Positions 7,602 through 15,672 of a stretch of 62,233 nt of DNA are shown in pieces. Position 1 is the first letter of the stretch, and every line of letters starts with the position of its first letter. Made by a program: the position numbers and the translations under genes. Below the pieces are notes generated by a model that saw only the letters and a program-made list of their open reading frames with translations, was not told the origin of the DNA and did not search any database. The stretch lies in the NCBI RefSeq assembly GCF_004348425.1, contig NZ_SMKK01000019.1, positions 1-62,233 on the forward strand. Reading direction: 5' to 3'. This stretch comes from Actinomadura sp. 7K507 (GTDB taxonomy: Bacteria > Actinomycetota > Actinomycetes > Streptosporangiales > Streptosporangiaceae).

Positions 7602-9134
7602 ATGACCATCCGCCTGATCCTGGACATGGCCTCGCAGGCAGGGGCCGACCGCACCGCGCTGGTGCCCGGCGGCGGCGAGCCGACGACCTTCGGCGGCCTC
7701 TCCGGACTGGCCGACGCGGGAAGCGCGCTGCTGGGCCGCCGGGGCGGCCGCACGCTGGCGTTCATCGGCGTCAACTCCCCCGCGGTTCCCGCGCTGCTGT
7801 TCGCCGCGGCCGGCGCCGGAGTCCCGTTCGCCCCGCTCAACTACCGCCTGTCCGGCGCGGCGCTGCGCGAGCTGATCGCCCGCCTCGACGCGCCCGTCCT
7901 CGTCACCGACCCGTCCCATCGCATCGAACCGCCCGGCAACGTCGTCGCGTCGATGACCACTTCGGAATGGTTCGACCTCCTCGCGTCCCCGGACGCCCTG
8001 GAGACGTCCGAGGGGGAGCCCGCGGAGGCGTCCGCGGAGGTGTCCGAGGAGAGCCCCGCGATCCTGCTGTTCACCAGCGGTACGACGTCGGCGCCGAAAT
8101 GCGCCGTCCTGCGGCACTCGAACCTGCTCTCGTACGTCCTCGGAACCGTCGAGTTCGGCTCGGCGGCGGAGGACGAGTGCGCCCTGCTCAGCGTCCCGCC
8201 GTACCACATCGCCGGGATCGGGGCCGTGCTCACCAACGTCTACTCCGGCCGCAGGGTCGCCTACCTGACCGACTTCACGCCGGAGGGGTGGCTCGACGTG
8301 GTCCGGAGCCGGGAGGTGAGCCACGCGATGGTGGTGCCGACGATGCTGGCCCGCATCGTCGAGCACCTCGGGGACCGCCCGGCGGACTGCCCGAGCCTCG
8401 CGACGCTCGCCTACGGCGGAGCCCGGATGCCGCTGCCGGTGCTCACGCGGGCGCTGGAGGCGTTCCCCGCGACCGGTTTCGTCAACGCTTACGGCCTCAC
8501 CGAGACCAGCTCGACGATCGCGGTCCTCGGACCCGGCGACCACCGCGACGCGATGGCGTCGGGGCGGCCGCACCGCCTCGCCTCCGTCGGCCGCGTCGTC
8601 CCGGGGATCGAGGCGGAGATCCGTGCCGAGGACGGCCGTGCGGTGCCCGGCGGCACGGTCGGCGAGCTGTGGGTCCGGGGGCCGCAGGTCTCCGGCGAGT
8701 ACACCGGGCTCGGTTCGGTCCTGGACGCCGGCGGCTGGTTCCCGACCCGCGACCTCGCGCGCCTCGACGAGGAGGGCTACCTGTACGTGGAGGGACGCGC
8801 GGACGACACGATCATCCGCGGCGGCGAGAACATCGCTCCGGCCGAGATCGAGGACGTCCTGCTCTCCCATGACTCCGTCCGTGAGGTCGCCGTCGTCGGA
8901 ATGGCCGACCCCCACTGGGGCGAACGTCTGGTGGCCGTCGTGGTCCCCGACGGACGGGCCGGGCCCGCCGGCGACGACCTCGCTACCGAGCTGCGCGCCT
9001 TCGTCCGCTCCAGCCTGCGCGGTTCCCGGACGCCCGACGAGGTGGTCTTCAGGGACGAGCTGCCCTACACCCAGACGGGCAAGCTCCTGCGCCGTGAGAT
9101 CGTCGCGGGACTCCGCTCCCCCACGCACGCCTGA
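7602..9134 (+). CDS. AMP-dependent acyl-CoA ligase (FadD-like)
   Basis: 510 aa from ATG 7602, chosen because GGAG lies 5 bases upstream; an in-frame GTG at 7581 is the alternative. Ordered adenylate-forming motifs: ILLFTSGTTSAPK (about 153-166), YGLTETSST (about 297), GRADDTIIRGGENIAPAEIE (about 398-417) and the C-terminal catalytic Lys in YTQTGKLLRREI. It activates a carboxylic acid to its CoA thioester through an acyl-AMP. It diverges from the thiolase/amidohydrolase operon and likely primes its substrate. Chain or ring specificity cannot be deduced. Confidence 0.9.
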   Translation: MTIRLILDMASQAGADRTALVPGGGEPTTFGGLSGLADAGSALLGRRGGRTLAFIGVNSPAVPALLFAAAGAGVPFAPLNYRLSGAALRELIARLDAPVLVTDPSHRIEPPGNVVASMTTSEWFDLLASPDALETSEGEPAEASAEVSEESPAILLFTSGTTSAPKCAVLRHSNLLSYVLGTVEFGSAAEDECALLSVPPYHIAGIGAVLTNVYSGRRVAYLTDFTPEGWLDVVRSREVSHAMVVPTMLARIVEHLGDRPADCPSLATLAYGGARMPLPVLTRALEAFPATGFVNAYGLTETSSTIAVLGPGDHRDAMASGRPHRLASVGRVVPGIEAEIRAEDGRAVPGGTVGELWVRGPQVSGEYTGLGSVLDAGGWFPTRDLARLDEEGYLYVEGRADDTIIRGGENIAPAEIEDVLLSHDSVREVAVVGMADPHWGERLVAVVVPDGRAGPAGDDLATELRAFVRSSLRGSRTPDEVVFRDELPYTQTGKLLRREIVAGLRSPTHA

Positions 9135-9176
9135 TCGAGAAACACCACGGATACTGGATCCGGATAGGAGAAAGCG

Positions 9177-9494
9177 TTGAGCGACACCATCATCAAGCCT
9201 GGGACGCGCCTGCACAGCCAGGTGTGCGGCACAGGCGTCATCGTCGTCCGGCCCGGTTCAGCGGCCCTGGATCTGCGCTGCGGCGGAGTCCCCATGTCCC
9301 CGTCGGCCGACCGCGCGACCGTAGGGGAACCGCAGAGCCCGTTCGACGGAGGCTCGCTGCTGGGCAAGCGCTACACCCATCCCGACGACGACTCTTTCGA
9401 GGTGCTGGTGACCAGCCCCGGGGCGGGCGCGCTGTCGGACGGCGAAACGCTGCTCGTGGTCAAGGAGGCCAAGCCGCTCCCCGCGAGCGACTGA
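9177..9494 (+). CDS. Small conserved-looking hypothetical protein beside the ligase
   Basis: 105 aa from TTG 9177 with AGGAG 6 bases upstream. The core GTRLHSQVCGTGVIVV and LDLRCGGVPM holds two Cys, each in a C-G context, which could bind a metal or form a disulfide. No signal peptide or membrane helix. It follows the acyl-CoA ligase by 42 bp and is probably cotranscribed. I believe similar short proteins accompany ligases in other actinobacteria, but cannot check this here. Function unknown. Confidence 0.65.
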   Translation: MSDTIIKPGTRLHSQVCGTGVIVVRPGSAALDLRCGGVPMSPSADRATVGEPQSPFDGGSLLGKRYTHPDDDSFEVLVTSPGAGALSDGETLLVVKEAKPLPASD

Positions 9495-9521
9495 CCCGCC
9501 CTCGACGAGCCGGACCAGAGG

Positions 9522-10280
9522 TCAGTCTTCCTTGGCCTCTGGCCGTACCCTTCGCCGCACGGACGTCTTCGGGTGGTCGGCGTGCCGCTCGTAGGCGTCC
9601 CCGACGTTCCACTCGATCTCGTCACGGAGCTGCCGGACGTTGGCCATCTCGGCGTACAGCGAGCGCAGAGTGTAGGTCGACACCTGCCCCGGATACTTCG
9701 ACCTCATCTCCTCCAGCAGCCCGAGTTCCCGGCTCCTGGCGTGCGCCCACATCAGCTCGTCGATCGACTTCTGGACGCTCTCCAGGTAGCGGTCGATGGC
9801 GTCCAGGACCACTTCCGGCGCGGTGTCCCCGGCGAGCCAGATCTTGAGCATCAGCGGATGCTTGATCATCACCGGCTCGTCGCCCGGCAGGGCCTCGGCC
9901 CACGCGCTCAGCGCCCGCTCTCCCCGGGGGGTCGACTCGTAGACCGTCATCTTGCGCTTGCCGACATGGATGGTGCGCTCGGCGGCCATCTCGTGCTGGA
10001 TCAGGCGCGCCAGCTCCCGCCGGATGTGGCTGACGGCCGGGGCCCAGTAGAAGTGGCCGACCGTGTACTGGGAGCGCACCTTGATCTCGCCCGCGGTGAG
10101 CGACTCGTCGTTGACGACGAGCATGCCGAGGACGAGGTACGCCGTCGTCGGCAGATCCGGGTAGCCGGCGCCGGAGTCGGCGGAGTCGTCCCGCCCGCCC
10201 TGCTCGCCCGTCCCCCGCGATGCATCGAGTCCCACGTCGTCGTTGACTCCCACGCCGTCATTCCCACCGATCGCCGTCAT
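9522..10280 (-). CDS. PadR-family transcriptional regulator
   Basis: 252 aa. After a disordered Gly/Asp-rich leader of about 40 residues comes the winged helix (TTAYLVLGMLVVNDESLTAGEIKV... in pieces: LTAGEIKVRSQYTVGHFYW, VSHIRRELARLIQHEM, YESTPRGERALSAW). The C-terminal half is the helical PadR dimerisation domain with LESVQKSIDELMWAHARSRE. It lies 85 bp after the CaiB-type gene on the same strand, so it may be the last gene of the MFS-CaiB-PadR unit and repress it. Confidence 0.85.
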   Translation of the reverse strand: MTAIGGNDGVGVNDDVGLDASRGTGEQGGRDDSADSGAGYPDLPTTAYLVLGMLVVNDESLTAGEIKVRSQYTVGHFYWAPAVSHIRRELARLIQHEMAAERTIHVGKRKMTVYESTPRGERALSAWAEALPGDEPVMIKHPLMLKIWLAGDTAPEVVLDAIDRYLESVQKSIDELMWAHARSRELGLLEEMRSKYPGQVSTYTLRSLYAEMANVRQLRDEIEWNVGDAYERHADHPKTSVRRRVRPEAKED

Positions 10281-10336
10281 CCTGGAAGCGATCGTAGCCC
10301 TCGCGCGGACGCCGCCGTGCCCGTCGGCGGACCCGC

Positions 10337-10378
10337 GTCACAGGCCCGCCGTCACAGGCCCGCTGTCACAGGCCCGCG
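10337..10378. repeat. 14-bp tandem repeat across the stop codon of the CoA-transferase gene
   Basis: gtcacaggcccgc(c/t) begins at 10337, 10351 and 10365. The functional TGA of the CoA-transferase (tca 10366-10368 on plus) lies in the third copy; two further copies follow downstream. Period 14, so extra units only work beyond the stop. Confidence 0.85.
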
Positions 10379-12768
10379 GGCCTGGAGCCGATGACCCCGT
10401 TCTCCTCCAGCTCCTCGATCTCGTCCTGGCCGAGGCCGACCTCCGCCAAGACCTCGTGGTTGTGCTGCCCGTAGAGCGGAGCCCCATCCCTTACCCACCC
10501 GGAGGTCACGGTCCGGGACCCGAAGGGCAGCCCCGTCGAGAGGAACTCGCCCGCCACCGGATGCCGGACGTTCTCCCAGAACCCGCGAGCGCGCAACTGC
10601 TCGTCGGTCAGCAGGTCGCTCGGCGGCGTCACCCGGGCGGACGGGACGCCCGCGGCACGGAGCGCCGCGACGGCCGTCTCGATGTCCACACCCGCCGCCC
10701 ACGTCCCGATGGCCTCGTCGACCTGCGCGGCGCGGGCCCGGCGGCCGGACCGGGTCGCGAGGTCACGGTCGTCCGCGAGGTCGGGGCGGCCGATGGCGGC
10801 GGCGAGCGCTGGCCACTGCGCGTCGTCCGTCACGGCGACCGCCGCCCACTCGTCGGCGCCGGCCGTCCGGTACACGCCCTGGGGCGAGGCGCCCGGCCCG
10901 CGGTTGCCGTCGCGGCGCAGGGTGACGCCGCGGACGGCGTGCTCCAGCAGCGCCTCGGCCGCCACGTTGAGCGCGGCCTCGACCATGGTGCCCTCGACGT
11001 GCACACCCCGGCCGGTGACGTCGCGGTTCTCCAGGGCGATCACCGCCGCGAAGGCCGCGTGGAGGCCGGCGACGGGGTCGCAGACGCCGCGGGGGATGAT
11101 CGGCGGCCCGTCCGGGTGGCCCGTCATCCAGGCCATGCCGCTCGCCTGCTCCATCGTCTGGGCGAACCCGACCCTGTCCCGCCAGGGGCCGTCGAGCCCG
11201 AAGGCGGGCATCCGCACCATGCAGGCCCGGGGGTTGGCCGCCGACACGTCCGGCCACTCCAGCCCGAAGTTGGCCATCACGCGCGGCGAGAAGTTCTCGA
11301 CGACCATGTCGCTCCCCTCGATGATCTTCAGGGCGGCGTCCCGCGCCCGCGGATCGCTCAGTTCCAGGCTGAGCCCGCGCTTGTCGTTGTTGCTGGCGAG
11401 GAACACCGACCCCCATTCCCACCACTGGTCGACGCTCGGCGGCCGTCCACCGGAGAACCGCATGCCGTCCGGACGCCGCAGGCCCTCGATCTTGACCACG
11501 TCGGCACCGAACGCCGCCAGCAGCTGGGTGGCGGTGGGACCGGCCCAGAAGGCGGTGAAGTCGGCGACCCGCACCCCGTGGAGCGGCCGCTGGTCCGCCG
11601 GCGCATCCGGCCGTGCTGGATGCTGCCGTTCCGGACGTTCGCGCGCCGGCCAGCGCACCTCGCCGGTGTCCCGGCCGAGTTCCGGCACCGTTCCGGGCGG
11701 GACCGCCTCGAACGCGCCGGTCCGGTACGGGACCCGCGGCTGGAGATGGCCGAGCGCGTTCTTCACGAAGACGCCGCGCTCCCGGAACTGGTCGATCTCG
11801 GTCAGCGTCTCCGGCGTCCCGATCGGGGCGACCGGGATCCGCAGCGCGGCGGCCAGCTCCACGATCTCCGCGGTGGTCCGGGTGGCGGCCCAGCCGTGCA
11901 CCATCTCCAGGAACTCGTCGCGCCGCCGTGACCGGCCCGCGAACGAGGCCAGGTCGGCGTCGTCGAGCAGGTCCGCGCGGTCGATGAGGACGAGGAAGTC
12001 CGCGAACTGCTGCGCGGTGATCGTGCAGAAGCCGACGAGGCCGTCGGCGGTGGGCACGATCGACGGCATCTCCAGGCTCCGGCCCGGCGGCGGGGCGTCC
12101 TCGCCGAGGACGCCGGCGGCGACCGCGCCGAGACCGCCCATGGTGACGATCATGGCCTCGTAGATCGAGACGTCGAAGACGTCGCCCCGGCCGGTCCGCC
12201 TGAGCCGGCGGATTCCGGCGGCGGCGGCGAAGGCGGCGTACGCGCCCGCCACCCACTCGCCGGTCCTGCCTCCGGCCTGCAAGGGCTCCTCGCCGGGCCA
12301 GCCGCGGCTCCCGGTCGACCCGCACAGCGCCTGGAGGATGAACTCGTTGGCCTGGACTCCCTGGTCGACGTAGGGGCCTTCGGTGCCGAACGGGGTGATG
12401 CTGATGACGACGGTCTCGTCGTCCGGCGGCAGGAGGGACCGCACCCGCGCCAGATCCCAGCCTCCCGTCCCGTCGACGATCACGATGTCCGCGCCCCGGA
12501 CGAGATCGTGGGCGGCGGGCGATTCCGCGCCGTCCGAGACGACCGAACGCTTTCCGGCGGCAAGGAACTGGAACAGGGGCGCGTGCTCGCCCGGACCGAG
12601 GACGAGATCCCCCGACGCGCTCCAGGAGCGCAGCGGGTCACCTTGCGGGGGCTCCAGCTTCACTACCTGCGCACCCGCATCGACGAGCATCTTGCCGCAG
12701 TACGCGCCCGGGATGTTCCCGGTGCACTCCAGGACGCGGACATCAGCGAGCGGGAGAGGGCTGTCCAT
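10366..12768 (-). CDS. Fused double-domain CaiB/BaiF (type III) CoA-transferase
   Basis: 800 aa, about twice the usual 400. The first CaiB domain starts LPLADVRVLECTGNIPGAYC; the second starts near residue 393 at LHGVRVADFTAFWAGPT. Each has its own G-AD-V-KIE/KLE motif (AGAQVVKLEPP, FGADVVKIEG). Type III transferases move CoA between carboxylates via an active-site Asp. A single-chain duplication replaces the interlocked homodimer seen in the family. It lies 138 bp downstream of the MFS gene on the same strand. The donor and acceptor are unknown. Confidence 0.88.
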   Translation of the reverse strand: MDSPLPLADVRVLECTGNIPGAYCGKMLVDAGAQVVKLEPPQGDPLRSWSASGDLVLGPGEHAPLFQFLAAGKRSVVSDGAESPAAHDLVRGADIVIVDGTGGWDLARVRSLLPPDDETVVISITPFGTEGPYVDQGVQANEFILQALCGSTGSRGWPGEEPLQAGGRTGEWVAGAYAAFAAAAGIRRLRRTGRGDVFDVSIYEAMIVTMGGLGAVAAGVLGEDAPPPGRSLEMPSIVPTADGLVGFCTITAQQFADFLVLIDRADLLDDADLASFAGRSRRRDEFLEMVHGWAATRTTAEIVELAAALRIPVAPIGTPETLTEIDQFRERGVFVKNALGHLQPRVPYRTGAFEAVPPGTVPELGRDTGEVRWPARERPERQHPARPDAPADQRPLHGVRVADFTAFWAGPTATQLLAAFGADVVKIEGLRRPDGMRFSGGRPPSVDQWWEWGSVFLASNNDKRGLSLELSDPRARDAALKIIEGSDMVVENFSPRVMANFGLEWPDVSAANPRACMVRMPAFGLDGPWRDRVGFAQTMEQASGMAWMTGHPDGPPIIPRGVCDPVAGLHAAFAAVIALENRDVTGRGVHVEGTMVEAALNVAAEALLEHAVRGVTLRRDGNRGPGASPQGVYRTAGADEWAAVAVTDDAQWPALAAAIGRPDLADDRDLATRSGRRARAAQVDEAIGTWAAGVDIETAVAALRAAGVPSARVTPPSDLLTDEQLRARGFWENVRHPVAGEFLSTGLPFGSRTVTSGWVRDGAPLYGQHNHEVLAEVGLGQDEIEELEENGVIGSRPAGL

Positions 12769-12788
12769 CTGTTCCTCACAACGTCGAC

Positions 12789-12825
12789 GTGGTCTGAACG
12801 TGGTCTGAATGAATGTGGTCTGAAT
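12789..12825. repeat. Tandem gtggtctgaa repeat upstream of the CoA-transferase start
   Basis: Copies begin at 12789, 12800 and 12815, 21-57 bp upstream of the start at 12768. Spacings are 11 and 15, and the array is non-coding. The rest of the 138-bp gap shows no other feature. Confidence 0.75.
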
Positions 12826-12906
12826 AGATCTGGTCCGGATCGGTGCCGGGTCGTTTGGTGGATTCCGGTCGCCGGCGCCACCCGCGGGCGCCGGCGACCG
12901 GGCTTC

Positions 12907-14406
12907 TCAGTCGACCTGGACGGCCGCCTTGGGGCCGGTGGCGGGAACGGGTCCGTCGTCGCGGTCGGCGAGCATCGAATCGCGGTAGCGCGACGCCCCG
13001 ACGGCGAGCAGGAACCCGATGACGGAGGCGACGATGGCCGCGACGGCGAGGGTCTCCAGCCCCTGCTCGCTCAGGAAGGCCAGCTCGCCCACCTCGATCT
13101 CGCCCCGCGCCAGGAAGACCCCGGAGAAGGACGCGGCGACGCCCTGGAACGTCGTCCGCACCACGGCCTGCATGCCGACGGCGGCGCTGGTCTCTTCCGG
13201 CGGGACGCATTCGGCGATGAGGGTCGGCAGGGCGCCGTAGCAGAACGTGACGGCGATCGAGCTGATGATCGTGAAGGCGATGAAGCCGCCGAGCGACGTG
13301 TGGAGGGACATGACGGACCAGAAGGCCCCCACGGCGACCACGGACCCGATCATGATCGTCCGGGCGGCGCCGTAGCGGCGGGAGATCCGGCCGGGCAGCG
13401 GGGAGATGGCGAACCCGACGAGCGCGCCGAGGCCGCCCACCAGCCCGGTCATCGTCGCGGTCAGTCCCAGCCCGACCGGCAGCTCGATGGGGGCGCCGCC
13501 CGGCACGGGGATCTCCGTCGGGGTGCGCAGGACGGCCGTCGGCATGACCTGGCTGAGCCCGAAGACCCCGAAGGCGATGATCACCGTGGCGAGCATCCCG
13601 ATCGCGAACTTGGGATTGACGAACCGCCGGACCTCCATCATCGGGTGCTCGACGCGCAGCTCCCAGACCGTCCACACGGCGAGCAGGAGAAGCCCGACGC
13701 CCAGGAAGCCCAGCGTCCGGGAGTCGCCCCACGTCCATTCGCTCGACTTGGTGACGCCGTAGAGCGTCGTCCCGATGGCGACCGAGAACAGCGCGGCCCC
13801 CAGGTAGTCGACCTTCCCGGGGTCCGCGTCCGCGGCCTTGGAGTTGGGGATGACGGCGCGGATCCCGAGCATCGCGAGCGCGGCCAGGATCACCGCGGTC
13901 CAGAAGATGAAGCGCCAGTTGAAGTGGTCCAGGATGAAGCCGGACACGAGCATGCCCGACGCTCCGGCGATGAGCGCCGACGCGCTGACGACGGCGATCC
14001 CGGTGGTGACCTTCTCCTTCGGCAGGATCTCGCGTGCCAGCCCGATCACCAGGGGCAGCACCGCGCCGGACACCCCTTGCAGGCCCCGGCCGACGATGAG
14101 GACCTCCAGGTTGGGGGCGATCGCGCTGAGCGCGGAGCCCGCCGCCGAGATCAGCAGCACGATGTTGAGCACCCGCGCGCGGCCGAACTGGTCGCCCAGG
14201 CGGCCGCACACCCCCGTCGCGGCCGCCGCCACCAGCATGTACGCGGTCACGATCCAGGTGAGCTTGTTGATGTCGGACCCGAAGAAGGGCAGTTGGGCGT
14301 AGAGGAGCTGGACGGACATCGTCGTCTCGAACGCCGACACCGTCTCGGCGAGCACGAGCACCGCGATCAGGAGGAGGGCGGATCTGGAGGATCTCGTTCC
14401 GGGCAT
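12907..14406 (-). CDS. MFS transporter, DHA2 (14-TMS) type
   Basis: 499 aa, strongly hydrophobic, with about 14 helices. The loop motif GRLGDQFGRARV after TM2 and the TM5 region ALIAGASGMLVSGFILD are typical of EmrB/QacA-like drug:proton antiporters. Ends in a short polar tail. It precedes the fused CoA-transferase and PadR genes, so it may export a pathway intermediate or import the growth substrate. Upstream lies a 195-bp promoter region with an inverted repeat. Confidence 0.88.
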   Translation of the reverse strand: MPGTRSSRSALLLIAVLVLAETVSAFETTMSVQLLYAQLPFFGSDINKLTWIVTAYMLVAAAATGVCGRLGDQFGRARVLNIVLLISAAGSALSAIAPNLEVLIVGRGLQGVSGAVLPLVIGLAREILPKEKVTTGIAVVSASALIAGASGMLVSGFILDHFNWRFIFWTAVILAALAMLGIRAVIPNSKAADADPGKVDYLGAALFSVAIGTTLYGVTKSSEWTWGDSRTLGFLGVGLLLLAVWTVWELRVEHPMMEVRRFVNPKFAIGMLATVIIAFGVFGLSQVMPTAVLRTPTEIPVPGGAPIELPVGLGLTATMTGLVGGLGALVGFAISPLPGRISRRYGAARTIMIGSVVAVGAFWSVMSLHTSLGGFIAFTIISSIAVTFCYGALPTLIAECVPPEETSAAVGMQAVVRTTFQGVAASFSGVFLARGEIEVGELAFLSEQGLETLAVAAIVASVIGFLLAVGASRYRDSMLADRDDGPVPATGPKAAVQVD

Positions 14407-14456
14407 GGCCGTACCGACTTTCCGATGTGGTGGGGGTGGAGTCGGGCGTGGGCTAG

Positions 14457-14475
14457 GTCACAAATTGTCTGTGAC
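14457..14475. promoter_or_regulatory. Inverted repeat GTCACA-N7-TGTGAC upstream of the MFS gene
   Basis: Perfect 6-bp arms 14457-14462 and 14470-14475, about 50 bp before the MFS start (14406, minus). The adjacent ACTAATAG (14474-14481) is the reverse complement of a motif in the 7.3-7.6 kb divergent region. ACTTTAGACTTAGG at 14562-14575 also resembles CTATTAGACTTAG at 7356. Probable operator/promoter. Confidence 0.45.
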
Positions 14476-14601
14476 TAATAGAACGATGCTTGAATGGTTC
14501 CGTCAAGAGCTGAACCCGAAAGTTCCTGCAAGACTGCGTGTCACCAGCGACCTGGTTGGGAACTTTAGACTTAGGCCAGACTCGAACGATCGGGACCGGC
14601 G

Positions 14602-15672
14602 TCAGCGGTAGCGGCCGGCGATGCGGCGGCGGTGGGAGGCGGGTGAGCCGAACAGCGAGCGGTTGAGGGCGGCGCGCTTCAGGTAGACGTGGACGCCGCT
14701 CTCCCACGTGTAGCCCATGCCTCCGTGCAGCTGCATCGCCTTGCCGGTGACGTCGACCGCGACGGCGCTGGTGTAGGCCTTGGCCATGGACGCCGCCACC
14801 CCGGCGCCGGGGTCGCCGGCGGACAGCGCCCGCACGGCCGCGTCCACGAGGCGCCGCGCCACGGAGATGTGGACGAGCATGTCGGCGCAGGCGTGCTTGA
14901 CGGCCTGGAAGGACCCGATGGGGCGGTCGAACTGGTGGCGCACGCCGGCGTAGGCGACTGTGGCGTCCAGCATGGCCTCGCTCAGTCCGAGGCTGTCGCA
15001 CGCGATGGCGAGAGCGACCCGGTCGGCCAGATGTCGGAGGGCTTCACCCGGGTCGCCGCCGAACCGCAAGACCGCCCCCTCCACGACCGCCGCGCCGTCC
15101 GCGGTGACCTCGCCGAAGCGGCGGGTCTCGTCGAGAACGGGCTGGGCGGTCAGGCCAAGCCCGGAGGCATCGGGTGCGGCATCGACGAGGACGGGCGTGC
15201 CGTGAGGATCGAGCGCGGGAAGCAACAGCCGTCCCGCCTCCGGAGCATCGGGCACGAACGCCGCACGGCCGCGCAGGAGCGGACCGTCGGGCGACCGCTC
15301 GATCCGGAAACCGCAGGCGTCGCCCTCCTCGCCCGCCAGCGCGAGGACGGGGAGGACGCCGCCCGACGCGGTCTCGCGGAGCAGCCGGTCCCGGCCCGCG
15401 CCCGGTTCCAGCAGGTTGAGCGCCCCGACCGCGAGGACGGCCCCCAGGTACGGGGTCCTCGCCGTGGCGCGCCCCATCTCCTCGATGACGATGGCGGTCT
15501 CGGCGAAGGTGGCGTCCGCGCCGTCCAGCGCTTCCGGCACCTCCAGACCGAACCATCCGGCCTCGGCGATGCGGCCGGTGTCGGTGCGGCCGGTGTCGAG
15601 GCCCGGCCTGCCGAGCAGGTCGCGGGCGGCCGCCCGGAGTTCGTCGTGGACGCCGGAAAGGTCGGCGGTCAT
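14602..15672 (-). CDS. Acyl-CoA dehydrogenase, short partner subunit
   Basis: 356 aa from ATG 15670-15672, ATGA overlap with the upstream dehydrogenase. C-terminal ACAD features: GVRHQFDRPIGSFQAVKHACADM and MQLHGGMGYTWESGVHVYLKR. The N-terminal half is degenerate for an ACAD. Paired genes like this (one long, one short) form alpha2-beta2 FadE heterotetramers in actinobacterial steroid degradation, where only one chain holds the catalytic base. It desaturates an acyl-CoA with FAD and ETF as acceptor. Last gene of the 19822-14602 operon. Confidence 0.85.
   Translation of the reverse strand: MTADLSGVHDELRAAARDLLGRPGLDTGRTDTGRIAEAGWFGLEVPEALDGADATFAETAIVIEEMGRATARTPYLGAVLAVGALNLLEPGAGRDRLLRETASGGVLPVLALAGEEGDACGFRIERSPDGPLLRGRAAFVPDAPEAGRLLLPALDPHGTPVLVDAAPDASGLGLTAQPVLDETRRFGEVTADGAAVVEGAVLRFGGDPGEALRHLADRVALAIACDSLGLSEAMLDATVAYAGVRHQFDRPIGSFQAVKHACADMLVHISVARRLVDAAVRALSAGDPGAGVAASMAKAYTSAVAVDVTGKAMQLHGGMGYTWESGVHVYLKRAALNRSLFGSPASHRRRIAGRYR

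Noticed and set aside
12508..14478. 656-aa plus-strand open frame opposite the MFS gene
   Set aside because: His/Asp/Arg-rich, no fold; typical high-GC antisense frame.
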